Positions 50,329 through 59,734 are shown, numbered from the stretch's first letter. The stretch is DNA of 64,000 nucleotides from CAVTSA01 sp963737225 (GCA_963737225.1 CAVTSA010000002.1:1-64000), one strand, 5' to 3'. A program made the numbers and translations. The notes: generated by a model not told the origin, from the sequence alone.

Positions 50329-52688
50329 CCACTCCGGGCGGCCTGGCCGCGCCGCGGCGAGACGTCGGCAGCGGCCTCCAGGTCGAAGGCCTCACGGTTC
50401 GCTACCCGGGGGCCCCCGAACCGGCGCTCCGTGGGATCAGCTTCGCGCTGCGCCCGGATGAGCGGGTCTTGCTGCTCGGGCCCTCCGGCGCCGGCAAGTC
50501 GACGCTCGCGCTGACCTGTGCCGGCCTCATCCCCCGCGCGGTGCCCGCGGACGTCGAAGGCACCGTCGACCTGGCCGGGCTCGACCTGACCACCGCGCCG
50601 GCGCAGGAGGTGGCCACCCGGATCGCGGTGGTGCTTCAGGATCCCGACGCGCAGGTGGTCCGCGAGACGGCCTTCGACGAGGTCTGCTTCGCGCTCGAGA
50701 ACCTCCTCCTTCCGAAGCGGGAGATCGAACGGCGGGCGAAGGTCGCGCTGGCCCGGTTGGGGCTGCTCGGCCACGCCGCCGACGACCCCGACCGGCTCTC
50801 GGGGGGAGAGCGGCAGCGTCTCGCGATCGCCTGTGCGCTGGCGCAGCTCCCGCAGCTGATGGTGCTCGACGAGCCGGCGGCACAGCTCGACCCCACCGGG
50901 CGGAACGAGGTCTTCCGGGCGCTCGAAGACCTCGCCGCGGACACCGGGTGCGGCCTGCTGCTGGTCGGGCACGAACCGGAGCCGGTGCTGCCGCTCGTCG
51001 ATCGGGTGCTGGTGCTCGACCGCGCCGGCACGCTCGCGCTCGACCTCACCCCGGAGGCGGCCTTCGGCCGCCGCCGCGCGCAGCTGTTCAACCTGGGCGT
51101 CGTGGTCCCGCCACGCAGCCCGCGCACGCTTCTCCATCCGGTGGCAGACGCGGCGTCGGTGGAGGTGCGGGGCGTGACGGTGCAGCGGCGCCTGCACCGG
51201 GGCGTCCGGATCGCGGCGCTCCGCGACATCGACCTGACGCTGGCGCCCGGCTCACTGACCGCGGTCGTCGGCGCGAACGGCTCGGGCAAGACGACCCTGC
51301 TGCGAACACTTGCCGGGACGCTCCCCGTGGCTCGCGGGACGGTGCGCGTCGGCGGCCTGGATCCGCGCCGGCTCGACCCCGACGGACTGCGGCGGCTGGT
51401 CGGCTTGGCGTTCCAGAGCCCGAGCCGGCAGTTCGTTCGCGACGTGGTGGACGAAGACCTGGCACAGGCCCTGGGCGCGAGCGGCCCCGCCGCCCCGCAG
51501 GTGGCGGTGGTGCTCGCCGACTTCGGGCTCGCCGCCCGGCGGAGCGCCAACCCCCTGACACTCTCGTTCGGGCAGCAGCGACGGCTTTCGGTCGCCGCTG
51601 CGATGGGGTCCGAGCCTGAGGTGCTGCTGCTCGACGAGCCCTGGGCCGGGCTCGACCGGCCGGCAGCCGATGCGCTCCTGACCCGCCTCCACGCCTACGC
51701 GGCCCAGGGTCACACCGTGGTGGTGGCGACCCACGACCTGGCGACCGCGTCCCGCTGGGCAACCGGGGCGGTCGTCCTGGCACGCGGGCGGCTGCTCGAC
51801 GCGGGCCCGGCGGTCCGGGTGCTCGCCGATCACAACCTCCTGCGACGGGCGGGCCTGGAGGAGAGGGCGGGACTCGGGCCGGATGGTCCGATTTCCCAAA
51901 CCGGTGCACCCGCGCCGCCGCCCTCCGACGGCTTGCTGAGCCGGCTCAACCCGCTGGCCAAGCTGGCGGTCGCGCTGCCGGTCATGCTCTCGCTCTTCTT
52001 CACCTCGGATCCGTTCATCTTCGTGGCCACGGGCGTGCTGGGACTCGTCGCGTCGTTCGCCTGGAGCCGCCGGGCCCGCCACGACCTGGTGCGCGCGCTG
52101 CCGGTGGGACTCGCGCTGGGGGCGCTGATGACGGCGGCACTGGCGATCTGGGTACGACCCGACCTGGTCGCCGCCACGCCGACCATCGTCCACCTCGGAT
52201 CATGGCGCCTGCACCTCGGGGCCCTGGCGGTGAGCGCCGTCACCGTGGGCCGCATCGCGGCACTCCTCGCGATCGGGACCACCTTCGCGCTCACGACCGA
52301 GGCGCCGGCCCTCACCCGTGCGTTGATGCGTCAGGGCCGCCTTCCCTACCGCGTGGCCTACACAGTCCTCGCCACCTACCGGTTCGTGCCGCACCTGCTG
52401 GTCGAGCTCGACACGATCCAGGCGGCGCGGCGCCTGCGCGGGATCGCGCCCGGACGGGGTCCGGTGGCGGGGCTGCGGCGATGGGCGGGCTACCCCTTCC
52501 CTCTCCTGGTGGCCTCGATCCGCCACGCCGAGCAGGTCGCGGTCAGCATGGACGCGCGCGCGTTCGGAGCGTTCGAGGATCGCACCGAACGCACGGTCTC
52601 GGAGTGGCGCGGCGCGGACAGCGTCTACGTGATGGGAGGGCTGGCGGCCGCGGCCCTGATCTGGAGCACGACCCTGCCGGTTCGGTAG
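50325..52688 (+). CDS. ECF transporter: two ATPases and T subunit in one polypeptide
   Basis: About 787 aa. First ATPase: Walker A LLLGPSGAGKSTLAL, signature RLSGGERQRLAIA, Walker B LMVLDEPAAQLDP. Second ATPase (from about residue 280): VVGANGSGKTTLLR, LTLSFGQQRRLSVAA, VLLLDEPWAGLDRP. From about residue 540, an EcfT-like domain: LSRLNPLAKLAVALPVMLSL, several helices, and the Ala-Arg-containing coupling motifs QAARRLRGIAPG and SMDARAFGAF. No standard start codon fits; the in-frame CTG at 50325 overlaps the S-component stop, so the 5' end is approximate. Confidence 0.75.
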   Translation: MTTPGGLAAPRRDVGSGLQVEGLTVRYPGAPEPALRGISFALRPDERVLLLGPSGAGKSTLALTCAGLIPRAVPADVEGTVDLAGLDLTTAPAQEVATRIAVVLQDPDAQVVRETAFDEVCFALENLLLPKREIERRAKVALARLGLLGHAADDPDRLSGGERQRLAIACALAQLPQLMVLDEPAAQLDPTGRNEVFRALEDLAADTGCGLLLVGHEPEPVLPLVDRVLVLDRAGTLALDLTPEAAFGRRRAQLFNLGVVVPPRSPRTLLHPVADAASVEVRGVTVQRRLHRGVRIAALRDIDLTLAPGSLTAVVGANGSGKTTLLRTLAGTLPVARGTVRVGGLDPRRLDPDGLRRLVGLAFQSPSRQFVRDVVDEDLAQALGASGPAAPQVAVVLADFGLAARRSANPLTLSFGQQRRLSVAAAMGSEPEVLLLDEPWAGLDRPAADALLTRLHAYAAQGHTVVVATHDLATASRWATGAVVLARGRLLDAGPAVRVLADHNLLRRAGLEERAGLGPDGPISQTGAPAPPPSDGLLSRLNPLAKLAVALPVMLSLFFTSDPFIFVATGVLGLVASFAWSRRARHDLVRALPVGLALGALMTAALAIWVRPDLVAATPTIVHLGSWRLHLGALAVSAVTVGRIAALLAIGTTFALTTEAPALTRALMRQGRLPYRVAYTVLATYRFVPHLLVELDTIQAARRLRGIAPGRGPVAGLRRWAGYPFPLLVASIRHAEQVAVSMDARAFGAFEDRTERTVSEWRGADSVYVMGGLAAAALIWSTTLPVR

Positions 52689-52710
52689 CCGCCCCGACCC
52701 GACCTGCGGT

Positions 52711-53010
52711 TCACCCGGCCACCTCGTAGTGGCGGGCGAAGTGTTCGCGATCCACCAGCCAGCGGTCGTCTTCGGGGTAGAAGCGGGCGATCTCGATGTC
52801 GTCGCCGGCGAACCTCCGGATGGCGTCGCGCGACTCCCAGAGCGTGAAGGTCAGGATCTCGGCCCGCCCCTCGTCGGGGCGCCAGAGGACCCACGCCCCC
52901 CGGTTTCCAGGCGTGTCCCGGTACTCCCTGCCACCCGTCTCCTCGACGTATCGCACGTACGCCTCCGCGTCCTCGAGCCGGGTCCAGCCGCGCCAGGTTC
53001 TCGCGATCAT
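52711..53010 (-). CDS. ABM-like dimeric alpha-beta barrel protein
   Basis: 99 aa. MIARTWRGWTRLEDAEAYVR, WVLWRPDEGRAEILTFTLWE and SRDAIRRFAGDDIEIARFYP have the strand-helix-strand order of the antibiotic-biosynthesis-monooxygenase fold. This variant often appears as a stand-alone protein of unknown activity. It is 18 bp downstream of the ABC ATPase gene and probably co-transcribed. Confidence 0.65.
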   Translation of the reverse strand: MIARTWRGWTRLEDAEAYVRYVEETGGREYRDTPGNRGAWVLWRPDEGRAEILTFTLWESRDAIRRFAGDDIEIARFYPEDDRWLVDREHFARHYEVAG

Positions 53011-53028
53011 GGCCGCACCCTACGGCGC

Positions 53029-53817
53029 TCACCAGGCGTGGTAGTAGCCGTCCCGGCGCGCGAGGTCGACGGGCCGCTCGAACACCTCCTCGAGGCGGGC
53101 CGCGGTGAGCAGCTCCTCTTTCGGTCCGTCGGCGACCACGCGGCCCTGCTTCATCAGCAGCACCCGCTCGATCTCTGGGATGACGTCGGCGAGGTGGTGC
53201 GTCACCAGTAGGAGGCCCACGCCTTCGCGCGCCAGGGATCGCATGGACTCGCTCAGCTCCTGCTGGGCCGCGAGATCCAGGCTCGTGGAGGGCTCGTCGA
53301 GCAGCAGGGCCTTGGGGTCGTGGACCAGCGCCCGCGCGATCAGCAGGCGTCGCGCTTCTCCCGACGAGGTCTGCGTCACGTAGCGGCCGGCGAGATGACC
53401 GACGCCGAGGCGTTGCATCGCCCGTTCCGCCCGCTCACGCATCTCGCCGGTGACCTCGTGGTTGGGCCAGATCCCGATCGAGCTGAAAAACCCGGAGAGA
53501 ACGACGTCCCGTCCGCGGATACGCTGCGTGGAGAGCGCCTGCAGCTCGTTGGAGACGATCCCGAGCAGCCGCCGCAGCTCGAACACGTCCCAGCGGTCAC
53601 GGCCCAGGATCTGCACCGACGCCCCCTCACGGGGGAGGGGATAGAGCTCCTTGGTGATCGTCTTGATGAGCGTCGACTTTCCGCACCCGTTCGGGCCCAG
53701 GATCGCCAGGTGCTCGCCCTCCTCGACACGCAGCGAGAAGTCCCGCAGCACGGTCGTCTCGCCGCGGACGACGGTAACGCCGCGCAGGTCGAGCAGGGCG
53801 GGACGGACAGCGGCCAC
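53029..53817 (-). CDS. ABC transporter ATP-binding protein
   Basis: 262 aa. Walker A LAILGPNGCGKSTLIKTITK, Walker B KALLLDEPSTSLDLAAQQEL, and switch His in LLLVTHHLADVIPEIERVLL. The signature is TQTSSGEARRLLIARAL instead of LSGGQ, the variant seen in YlmA/ModF-like ATPases. No membrane partner is adjacent, so it may work with a distant permease or in another role. Confidence 0.8.
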   Translation of the reverse strand: MAAVRPALLDLRGVTVVRGETTVLRDFSLRVEEGEHLAILGPNGCGKSTLIKTITKELYPLPREGASVQILGRDRWDVFELRRLLGIVSNELQALSTQRIRGRDVVLSGFFSSIGIWPNHEVTGEMRERAERAMQRLGVGHLAGRYVTQTSSGEARRLLIARALVHDPKALLLDEPSTSLDLAAQQELSESMRSLAREGVGLLLVTHHLADVIPEIERVLLMKQGRVVADGPKEELLTAARLEEVFERPVDLARRDGYYHAW

Positions 53818-53858
53818 GAGACCGTGATGCTACGTCGCGCCGCGAACGGCGCCGACGG

Positions 53859-55121
53859 TCAAGCGACGCGCGCGCGCAACCGCACCGGCAGCATCGCCAG
53901 GCCCCGGCTCAAGTGGCCGGCCGCCCGGTAGCGCAGGTCTTCGTAGGGTGTCGCGAGCGCGAGGTCGGGAAAGCGCTCCAGCAGTCGCGTGAACGCGATC
54001 CGGCCCTCCAGCCGGGCCAGCGGAGCACCGAGGCAGAAGTGGATACCGTGACCGAATGCCACGTGCGGGCCCGGCGTGCGGGTCACATCCAGCCGGTCCG
54101 GATCCGTGAACACCAGGGGGTCATGGTCGGCGGAGCCGAGGACGATGCCGACCACCCGCTGGGCCGGGATCTCGTAGTCGCCGACCGGAACCGGGACCAG
54201 CGAATGCCGGAACGTCGCCTGCTCGACGGGGCCGTCGTAGCGCAGGAACTCCTCCACCGCGCCGGGGATCAACTCCGGCCGCTCGCGCACCAGCCGGAGC
54301 TGGTCGGGGTGCCGGAGGAGCGCCAGCGTGCCGTTGCCGATCAGGTTGACGGTCGTCTCATGGCCGGCGAGCAGGAGCATCACCACCATCTCGACCAGCT
54401 CCATCGGGCTCAGCTGCTCGCGATCGTCGCTGGCCGCGATCAGAGCGTGCAGCAAGTTGGGCTGGGCGTCCTCGGGGAGCTCCCGGCGCACCGTGGGCGC
54501 GACGCGCTCGGCCAGACGCGCCAGGTAGAGGAAGATGCTCCGCTCGGGCAGCCGTGCGGGTTCCTCCGCCTCGTCGATCGGGGCGGTGGCCAGCATCTCG
54601 TTGGTCCATGCGCGAATCGCGGCCCGGTCCTCCATCGGGACCCCGACCAGCTCGCAGATCACGGTCATCGGCAGCGGCAGCGCGAAACGCGCCATCAGGT
54701 CGATCTCATCCCGGGGCTCGATGGCGTCCAGCAGCTCGCGGGTGATCTCCTCGATCCGCGGCTCCAGGCGTGCGATGCGCCGCGCCGTGAACGCCTTCTG
54801 GACCAGTCGCCGCAGGCGCTCGTGGTCGGGCGGGTCGCGGAAGAGCATCATCGGCTCGGTGTCGGGAGGAGCGCTCCCGCGGGGCGCGAAGCCGGCGTTG
54901 ACGTGCGCCTGGTGACCGGTCCGAGGGTCCTTGGCCAGGCGCGAGTCGGCCAGGAGCCGGCGCGCGTCCGCGTATCGCGTCACCAGCCAGACCTCCGTGT
55001 GGTCAGGCTGGAGGAGCCGGATCACGGGACCCTGCGCGCGGAGCTCCGCGTAGCGCTCGTAGGCGTGGTGCGCGAATTCCTGGCTCGCGACGTCGAGGTG
55101 GAGCGTGGGGGCTTCTCGCAT
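53859..55121 (-). CDS. Cytochrome P450
   Basis: A 420-aa soluble class I P450 of the CYP107-like bacterial type. The I-helix has LLLAGHETTVNLIGNG, the K-helix ExxR is in AVEEFLRYDGPVEQ, and the heme-Cys loop is VAFGHGIHFCLGAPLARLEG. DPPDHERLRRLVQKAFTARR is the usual C-helix region. ATG 55121 is preceded by a weak site. No ferredoxin gene is adjacent. It is divergent from the isochorismatase operon; the substrate is unknown. Confidence 0.9.
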   Translation of the reverse strand: MREAPTLHLDVASQEFAHHAYERYAELRAQGPVIRLLQPDHTEVWLVTRYADARRLLADSRLAKDPRTGHQAHVNAGFAPRGSAPPDTEPMMLFRDPPDHERLRRLVQKAFTARRIARLEPRIEEITRELLDAIEPRDEIDLMARFALPLPMTVICELVGVPMEDRAAIRAWTNEMLATAPIDEAEEPARLPERSIFLYLARLAERVAPTVRRELPEDAQPNLLHALIAASDDREQLSPMELVEMVVMLLLAGHETTVNLIGNGTLALLRHPDQLRLVRERPELIPGAVEEFLRYDGPVEQATFRHSLVPVPVGDYEIPAQRVVGIVLGSADHDPLVFTDPDRLDVTRTPGPHVAFGHGIHFCLGAPLARLEGRIAFTRLLERFPDLALATPYEDLRYRAAGHLSRGLAMLPVRLRARVA

Positions 55122-55212
55122 CTCTGGTCTGGACGCTACACGGCGGCGGCGGCCGTGTCGATGGGTCCCGTGGCCGCGCCGCGGCACCGGCGCCGGCCGA
55201 TAAGGTTGACCC

Positions 55213-55773
55213 ATGGGAGACCCGACGCGAACCGCCGTCCTGGTCGTCGACCTGCAGGTGGGGGTGCTCCGCGGGTGCCACGACCCCATTGGTACGGTCG
55301 CGCGCACCCGCGAGCTGGTCGAGCGTGCACGGAGGGAGGGGGCGCCCGTGGTCTGGGTGCTCGACCACTCGGAGTTCGAGCCCGAGACCCCGGACTGGCA
55401 GCTGCCCTCACCGCTGCGGGCGCTGGCCGGCGAACCCGTGATCCGGAAGCGGTATCGCGACGCGTTCTGCGAGACCCCACTCGGGAGCACGCTGGCCCGG
55501 CTCGGCGCCGGCCACCTCGCGGTCGGCGGCTCCCAGTCCGACTACTGCGTGCGAACGACGGCGCAGCGGGCGGCCCAGGAGGGGTACGACGTGACGCTGG
55601 TCGCGGACTGCCACACCTCGTGTGATCAGCACTATGGAGGGGTGACGATCACCGGCGAGCAGGCGGTCGCGCACACCAACCTCTACTGGGAGGGCTATCG
55701 CTGGCCCGGCGGCAGGTTCGCGGTCGCCGGCCACGACGCGCTGCGTTTGACCCCGGCCGGAGCGCGCCGGTGA
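55213..55773 (+). CDS. Isochorismatase-family cysteine hydrolase
   Basis: 186 aa. TAVLVVDLQVGVLRG carries the catalytic Asp, VIRKRYRDAFCETPL the Lys, and LAVGGSQSDYCVRTTAQRAA the nucleophile Cys. Such enzymes hydrolyse amides, carbamates or pyrazinamide/nicotinamide-like substrates. The stop overlaps the next start by four bases, so it is co-translated with the SMP-30 gene. Confidence 0.85.
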   Translation: MGDPTRTAVLVVDLQVGVLRGCHDPIGTVARTRELVERARREGAPVVWVLDHSEFEPETPDWQLPSPLRALAGEPVIRKRYRDAFCETPLGSTLARLGAGHLAVGGSQSDYCVRTTAQRAAQEGYDVTLVADCHTSCDQHYGGVTITGEQAVAHTNLYWEGYRWPGGRFAVAGHDALRLTPAGARR

Positions 55774-56645
55774 GCGTCCGCACGATCCCGGCCGGAGAGG
55801 TCGAGCACCTGGTCGCCGCTCGGGCGGAGACCGGTGAGGGGCCGCTTTGGGACGATCGCGAGCAGGTGCTGTGGTGGGTCGACATCCCGAGCCGCGCGCT
55901 GCACCGCTACGACCCGGCGACCGGACGCGACACGGTGCGAGAGCTGAGCCAGATGGCCGGCGCGGTCGCGCTGCGGGAGGCGGGCGGCCTGGTGCTCGCG
56001 GTCCAGGAGGGGTTCGCCGAGTTGGGCGAGCGGGGTCTGGAGCTGATCGCGGCGGTCGAGTCCGACCGGCCCGACATGCGCATGAACGACGGGTACTGCG
56101 ACTTCCGGGGCCGGTTCTGGGCGGGGACGATGTCGCTCGGCCGGCGCGGGCCGTTCGGCGGTCTCTATCGCCTGGACCCCGATCACCAGGTCACGAAGAT
56201 GCTCGGCGGCGTCGGCACCTCCAACGGAATCGACTGGAGCCCCGATGGCCGCACCATGTACTACATCGACTCCTTCCTGCAGACGATCGACGCGTTCGAC
56301 GTGGAGCCGGCGTCGGGCCGGCTGAGCAACCGCCGCACGCTGGTCCGGTACACACCCGAGGGCGGCCACGGCGACGGCCTGGTGGTGGATGCCGAAGGTC
56401 ACCTCTGGGTCGCGCTCTGGGACGGCTCGGCGGTGCACCGGTACACCGCTCAGGGTGAGCTGGAGCTGGTCATCGAGGTGCCGGCGACGCGCGTCACGAA
56501 ACCGGCGTTCGGGGGTCCCGAGCTGGAGGACCTCTACATCACGACGGCGGCCGTCGGGCACCCGGAGGAGCCGCTGGCGGGCGACCTCTTCCGCCTTCGA
56601 GGCCTGGGCGTCCGGGGTCAGCGCATCCATCGGTTCGGCGGCTGA
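55770..56645 (+). CDS. SMP-30/gluconolactonase family hydrolase
   Basis: A 291-aa beta-propeller. AETGEGPLWDDREQVLWWVD holds the metal Glu, RMNDGYCDFRGRFWAGTMSL the Asn, GTSNGIDWSPDGRTMYYIDS the second Asn and catalytic region, and GGHGDGLVVDAEGHLWVALW the Asp. ELSQMAGAVALREAGGLVLA fits the sugar-lactonase group. Start GTG 55770 overlaps the isochorismatase stop. It lies in one operon with that gene and the LLM gene. Confidence 0.85.
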   Translation: MSVRTIPAGEVEHLVAARAETGEGPLWDDREQVLWWVDIPSRALHRYDPATGRDTVRELSQMAGAVALREAGGLVLAVQEGFAELGERGLELIAAVESDRPDMRMNDGYCDFRGRFWAGTMSLGRRGPFGGLYRLDPDHQVTKMLGGVGTSNGIDWSPDGRTMYYIDSFLQTIDAFDVEPASGRLSNRRTLVRYTPEGGHGDGLVVDAEGHLWVALWDGSAVHRYTAQGELELVIEVPATRVTKPAFGGPELEDLYITTAAVGHPEEPLAGDLFRLRGLGVRGQRIHRFGG

Positions 56646-56646
56646 G

Positions 56647-57547
56647 ATGTCCGTGGTCGAGACTCCGCTGAAGATCCGCTTCGGCGCCGGGCTCGGACGC
56701 GGGGTCGGTCCGGCCTCGTTCCCGGCCGCGGTCGAGGAGCTGGAACGCGCCGGCGTCGACTCCCTGTGGCTCTCCGAGGTCGTCTACGCGCCGAACGTCG
56801 ACACGCTGGTCGGGATGGCCTACGCGCTGGCCCGCACCACCAAGCTCAAGGTCGGCACCGGGGTCGCCATCCTGCCGGGCCGTCACCCGGTCCTGGTAGC
56901 CAAGCAGCTGGCCTCGCTGGCAGCGCTCGCGCCCAAGCGGGTCCTGCCGGTGTTCGGGCTCAGCCCGGCCCAGGACCGTGAGCGCGACCTGTTCCGGGTA
57001 GAAGGAGGTCGCGGCGCGGTCTTCGACGAGTCGATGCGGCTGCTGCGCCGGGTCCTGACCGAGCCCGAGGTGACGTATCGAGGGCCGGTTCTTCAGCGTC
57101 CGCTCGGCGACGATCGAGCCTCGGCCGTCGCGCCCGCTCGACATCTGGCTGGGTGGATCGTCGCCGGCCGGACTGCGCCGCGTGGGACGCCTCGCCGACG
57201 GCTGGCTGGGCAGCTTCCTGACGCCCGCGGAGGCGGGACGTGCCAGGGCTGCCATCGAGGCGGCCGCCGCCGAGGCGGGACGCGAGATCGAGCCGGACCA
57301 CTACGGGATCAGCCTCACGGTCGCGGAGGACGGCATCCCGCCCGAGACGGCGCAGGCTGCACGGGCGCGGCGTCCCGACGTGGATCCGGCGTCGCTGATG
57401 GCGGGCAGCTGGCCCGCGCTTCACCGCCTGCTGGACGGCTACCTGGAGGCAGGGCTCACGAAGTTCGTCGTCCGCCCCGCCGGTCCGATCCCCTTCCCCG
57501 CCTTCGTGGAGCGGTTCGTCAAGGAACTGCACCCGCTCGAAAACTGA
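56647..57547 (+). CDS. LLM-class flavin-dependent oxidoreductase, one frameshift
   Basis: ATG 56647, two bases after the SMP-30 stop. RFGAGLGRGVGPASFPAAVE, GVDSLWLSEVVYAPNVDTLV and VGTGVAILPGRHPVLVAKQL are luciferase-like TIM-barrel blocks. At about 57087 one surplus base shifts the frame, which resumes FFSVRSATIEPRPSRPLDIW, GGSSPAGLRRVGRLADGWLG, the usual F420/FMN-binding end. The full length would be about 299 aa. The shift is mutation or sequence error. It uses FMN or F420; the substrate is unknown. Confidence 0.75.
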
Positions 57548-57570
57548 CCCCCCCTTCTCTGCTCGCTTAG

Positions 57571-57635
57571 GGCCCGATGGTGCACCACCGGGGCTTACCG
57601 CGCTGTTTTAGGACCCGGTGGTGCACCATCGGGGC
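57571..57635. repeat. Palindromic repeat pair A
   Basis: Two copies of GGRCCCG-(A/G)-TGGTGCACCA-YCGGGGC (57571-57594 and 57611-57635) separated by TTACCGCGCTGTTTTA. The core TGGTGCACCA is a perfect palindrome. The pair with its spacer recurs at 58583-58647. The DUF559 gene stop codon begins at 57636, the base after the repeat. Confidence 0.8.
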
Positions 57636-58513
57636 TCATCGCGCGGCATGGAGCGCGCGGCCGACCTCGCGAAGGATGACCTCGGGCCGCTCCCGGAGGT
57701 CAGGGCCGGTGTAACGGAGGAGGGAGATCCCCGCCCGGTGCAGTCGGTTCTGCCGGCGGTTGTCGTCGGTGAGGCGGTCCCGGTGGTTCTCGCCGTCGTA
57801 CTCGATGCCGAGGCGCGCGTCCGCATAGTAGAGATCGAGCCGCCCCGCGAACGTTCCATCGTCAAGGTGGATCGCGACCTGAGCCTGCGGCCGGGGTAGC
57901 CCGCCGCCCACCAGCAGCATCCGAAGCCGGCTCTCCATGGGCGACTCTGACCTGGGTTCGGCGAACTCGAGGACCAGCCGGGCGCCCCTTATCCCGGGCA
58001 CGCCGGACCGTGTCTCGACGTAGGAGCGAAACCTCTCGAGCGTCATCAACTCGGCATGGAGCGTCATGTCGACCACCACCACCCCTTCCACGAGCGAGAG
58101 CTCTCCCGCCAGGTCGAAGCAGGTACGGGCAGCGGAGGTGAAGCGGAGTCCGTCGCGGGTGACGACCTCTGCTGGAGACAGGCGTGCGCGACTGACGGAA
58201 GCCTCGACGCGCTCGGTGATACCTGTCGGTCTCTGCACGATGACCTCTGGTTTGCGTGGGGCCGCGACGTCGAGCCCCAGGAGGCGTGCCGCGGTCCGGC
58301 CGCAAAAGGCAGAGTCTGTGGGCACCATTCGGCGCACTGTCTCGAGACGCAGCTCTCGCTGAGACCGCAGCCGGCCCATCGGTACCAGCCGCGCGAGATG
58401 CGCTTCCATTCCCGGCCGCGCAGATGATCACGTGTAAGCCCGTAGGCCCTGGCTTGATCGAGGGTGAAGGGCTGGTTCTTCAGGTCTTCGGGAACCTGGC
58501 AATGCCTCGGCAT
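57636..58513 (-). CDS. AbiEi-like/DUF559 protein, one frameshift
   Basis: The N-terminal part (from ATG 58513) reads DQARAYGLTRDHLRGREWKR and ISRGWYRWAG, the winged start of AbiEi-like proteins. Near 58350 the frame shifts to ELRLETVRRMVPTDSAFCGR, then TAARLLGLDV and ARTCFDLAGELSLVEGVVVV. The C-terminal DUF559 part, RLDLYYADARLGIEYDGENH with a downstream RRQNRLHRAGISLLRYTGPD, resembles Vsr/restriction-endonuclease folds with catalytic Asp and Glu. Proteins of this type are numerous in actinobacteria and of unclear function. It is bracketed by two palindromic repeat pairs. Confidence 0.7.
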
Positions 58514-58582
58514 GGCGCCAGCATCACGCCGATCGACGCTCCTTCCAACCCCACCTGTTAAGGCCTCTCACCCCGCGGTGTT

Positions 58583-58647
58583 CCCACGTTGGTGCACCAC
58601 CGGGGGCTATCGCGCGGTTTTGGGGCCCGTTGGTGCACCATCGGGGC
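58583..58647. repeat. Palindromic repeat pair B
   Basis: Two copies of the TGGTGCACCA-centred palindrome (58583-58608 and 58622-58647) with a spacer CTATCGCGCGGTTTTG, nearly the same as in pair A. It lies between the start of the DUF559 gene and the end of the gentisate dioxygenase-like gene. Confidence 0.8.
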
Positions 58648-58654
58648 GATCCAG

Positions 58655-59734
58655 TCAGGAGGGGAACGTCGCCTCGACGGGTTGCTGGGTCTCGCTCACC
58701 TGCTCGCGGTAGAGGTGGAGCGCCTGGAGCACCGGACGGTCGGTGACCGCGAACAGGTCCGCGACGTCGTCGGCCTCGTGGTCGACCTCAGCCCACGACG
58801 GCGTGACGAAGACGTCGCCCGGTCCCCATTCGAACGCCTGGCCGCTGATGACCGTGCGGCCGTGCCCGTGGAAGACGACATAGACCGAGCTTCCGGTGCG
58901 GCGACGGGTCACCGTCCGCTCGCCGGGGTAGACCCGGTGCATCTCACAGGAGAGCGTCGGCACCACCGGTGCACCGCTGATCGGGTTCGTGTACTCGAGA
59001 CTGGCGACCGGCCCGCCGCGCGCGCGATGGAGCGCTTCCAGGGTGCGGTCCGTCTCCGCCCAGCGGTAGCGCAGAAGCGGCGAGTAGCCGGCTGGGGAGG
59101 TCGCGCCCAGCTCGCGGAGCCCGGCGCCTCCGAACAGGTCCCCCGACAGGTTGCGGGCGGCGACCGACTGCCGGCTGTCCGGATGGTTCTCGAAGAAGAT
59201 CGACTCCAGCGTTGTCGCGAGGGGGAGATCCAACCCGTCGAACCAGATCATCGGCTGGTCGCTGTCGTTGTTGTGGTCGTGCCAGGTCCAGTTCGGAGTA
59301 AGCACGAGGTCCCCCGCCTCCATATCGCAGGCGTCGCCGTCGACGGTCGTGTAGGCACCTGAACCGCTGACCACGAACCGGATCGCCGATGCGGTGTGCC
59401 GGTGGGCTGGAGCGTTCTCGCGGGGGCCGAGGTACTGGTACGCGCCCCAGAGCGTGGTGCTGGTGAACGGGAGCCCACCGAGGCCCGGGTTGGCGAACGC
59501 CAGCACACGACGGTCCCCACCCCGTTCCAGGGAGATCAGCTCCCCCGCCCGTTTGGCGAGTGGCAGGACGTCGTCCCACCTCCACAGCCAGGGCCGGGTG
59601 GTGGGGATCGGCACCTCCGGCATCAGGGTCCTGGCGATCTTCCAGAGGGGTCGGAGGTCCCTCGCCGCGAGGGCGCCGCAGAACTCGTCGTAGCCGACTT
59701 CCACCGTGTGTGAGCCGCGGATGTCGATGCCCAT
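58655..59734 (-). CDS. Gentisate 1,2-dioxygenase-like bicupin
   Basis: 359 aa. TLMPEVPIPTTRPWLWRWDD and LISLERGGDRRVLAFANPGL match the gentisate/1-hydroxy-2-naphthoate dioxygenase N-terminus. The first cupin has PAHRHTASAIRFVVSGSGAY and LTPNWTWHDHNND, whose His cluster binds Fe(II); the second has SVYVVFHGHGRTVISGQAFE and DVFVTPSWAEVDHEA. These enzymes cleave the ring of gentisate with O2. ATG 59734 follows GGAGAGGAG. A small gene overlaps its start. Confidence 0.85.
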   Translation of the reverse strand: MGIDIRGSHTVEVGYDEFCGALAARDLRPLWKIARTLMPEVPIPTTRPWLWRWDDVLPLAKRAGELISLERGGDRRVLAFANPGLGGLPFTSTTLWGAYQYLGPRENAPAHRHTASAIRFVVSGSGAYTTVDGDACDMEAGDLVLTPNWTWHDHNNDSDQPMIWFDGLDLPLATTLESIFFENHPDSRQSVAARNLSGDLFGGAGLRELGATSPAGYSPLLRYRWAETDRTLEALHRARGGPVASLEYTNPISGAPVVPTLSCEMHRVYPGERTVTRRRTGSSVYVVFHGHGRTVISGQAFEWGPGDVFVTPSWAEVDHEADDVADLFAVTDRPVLQALHLYREQVSETQQPVEATFPS

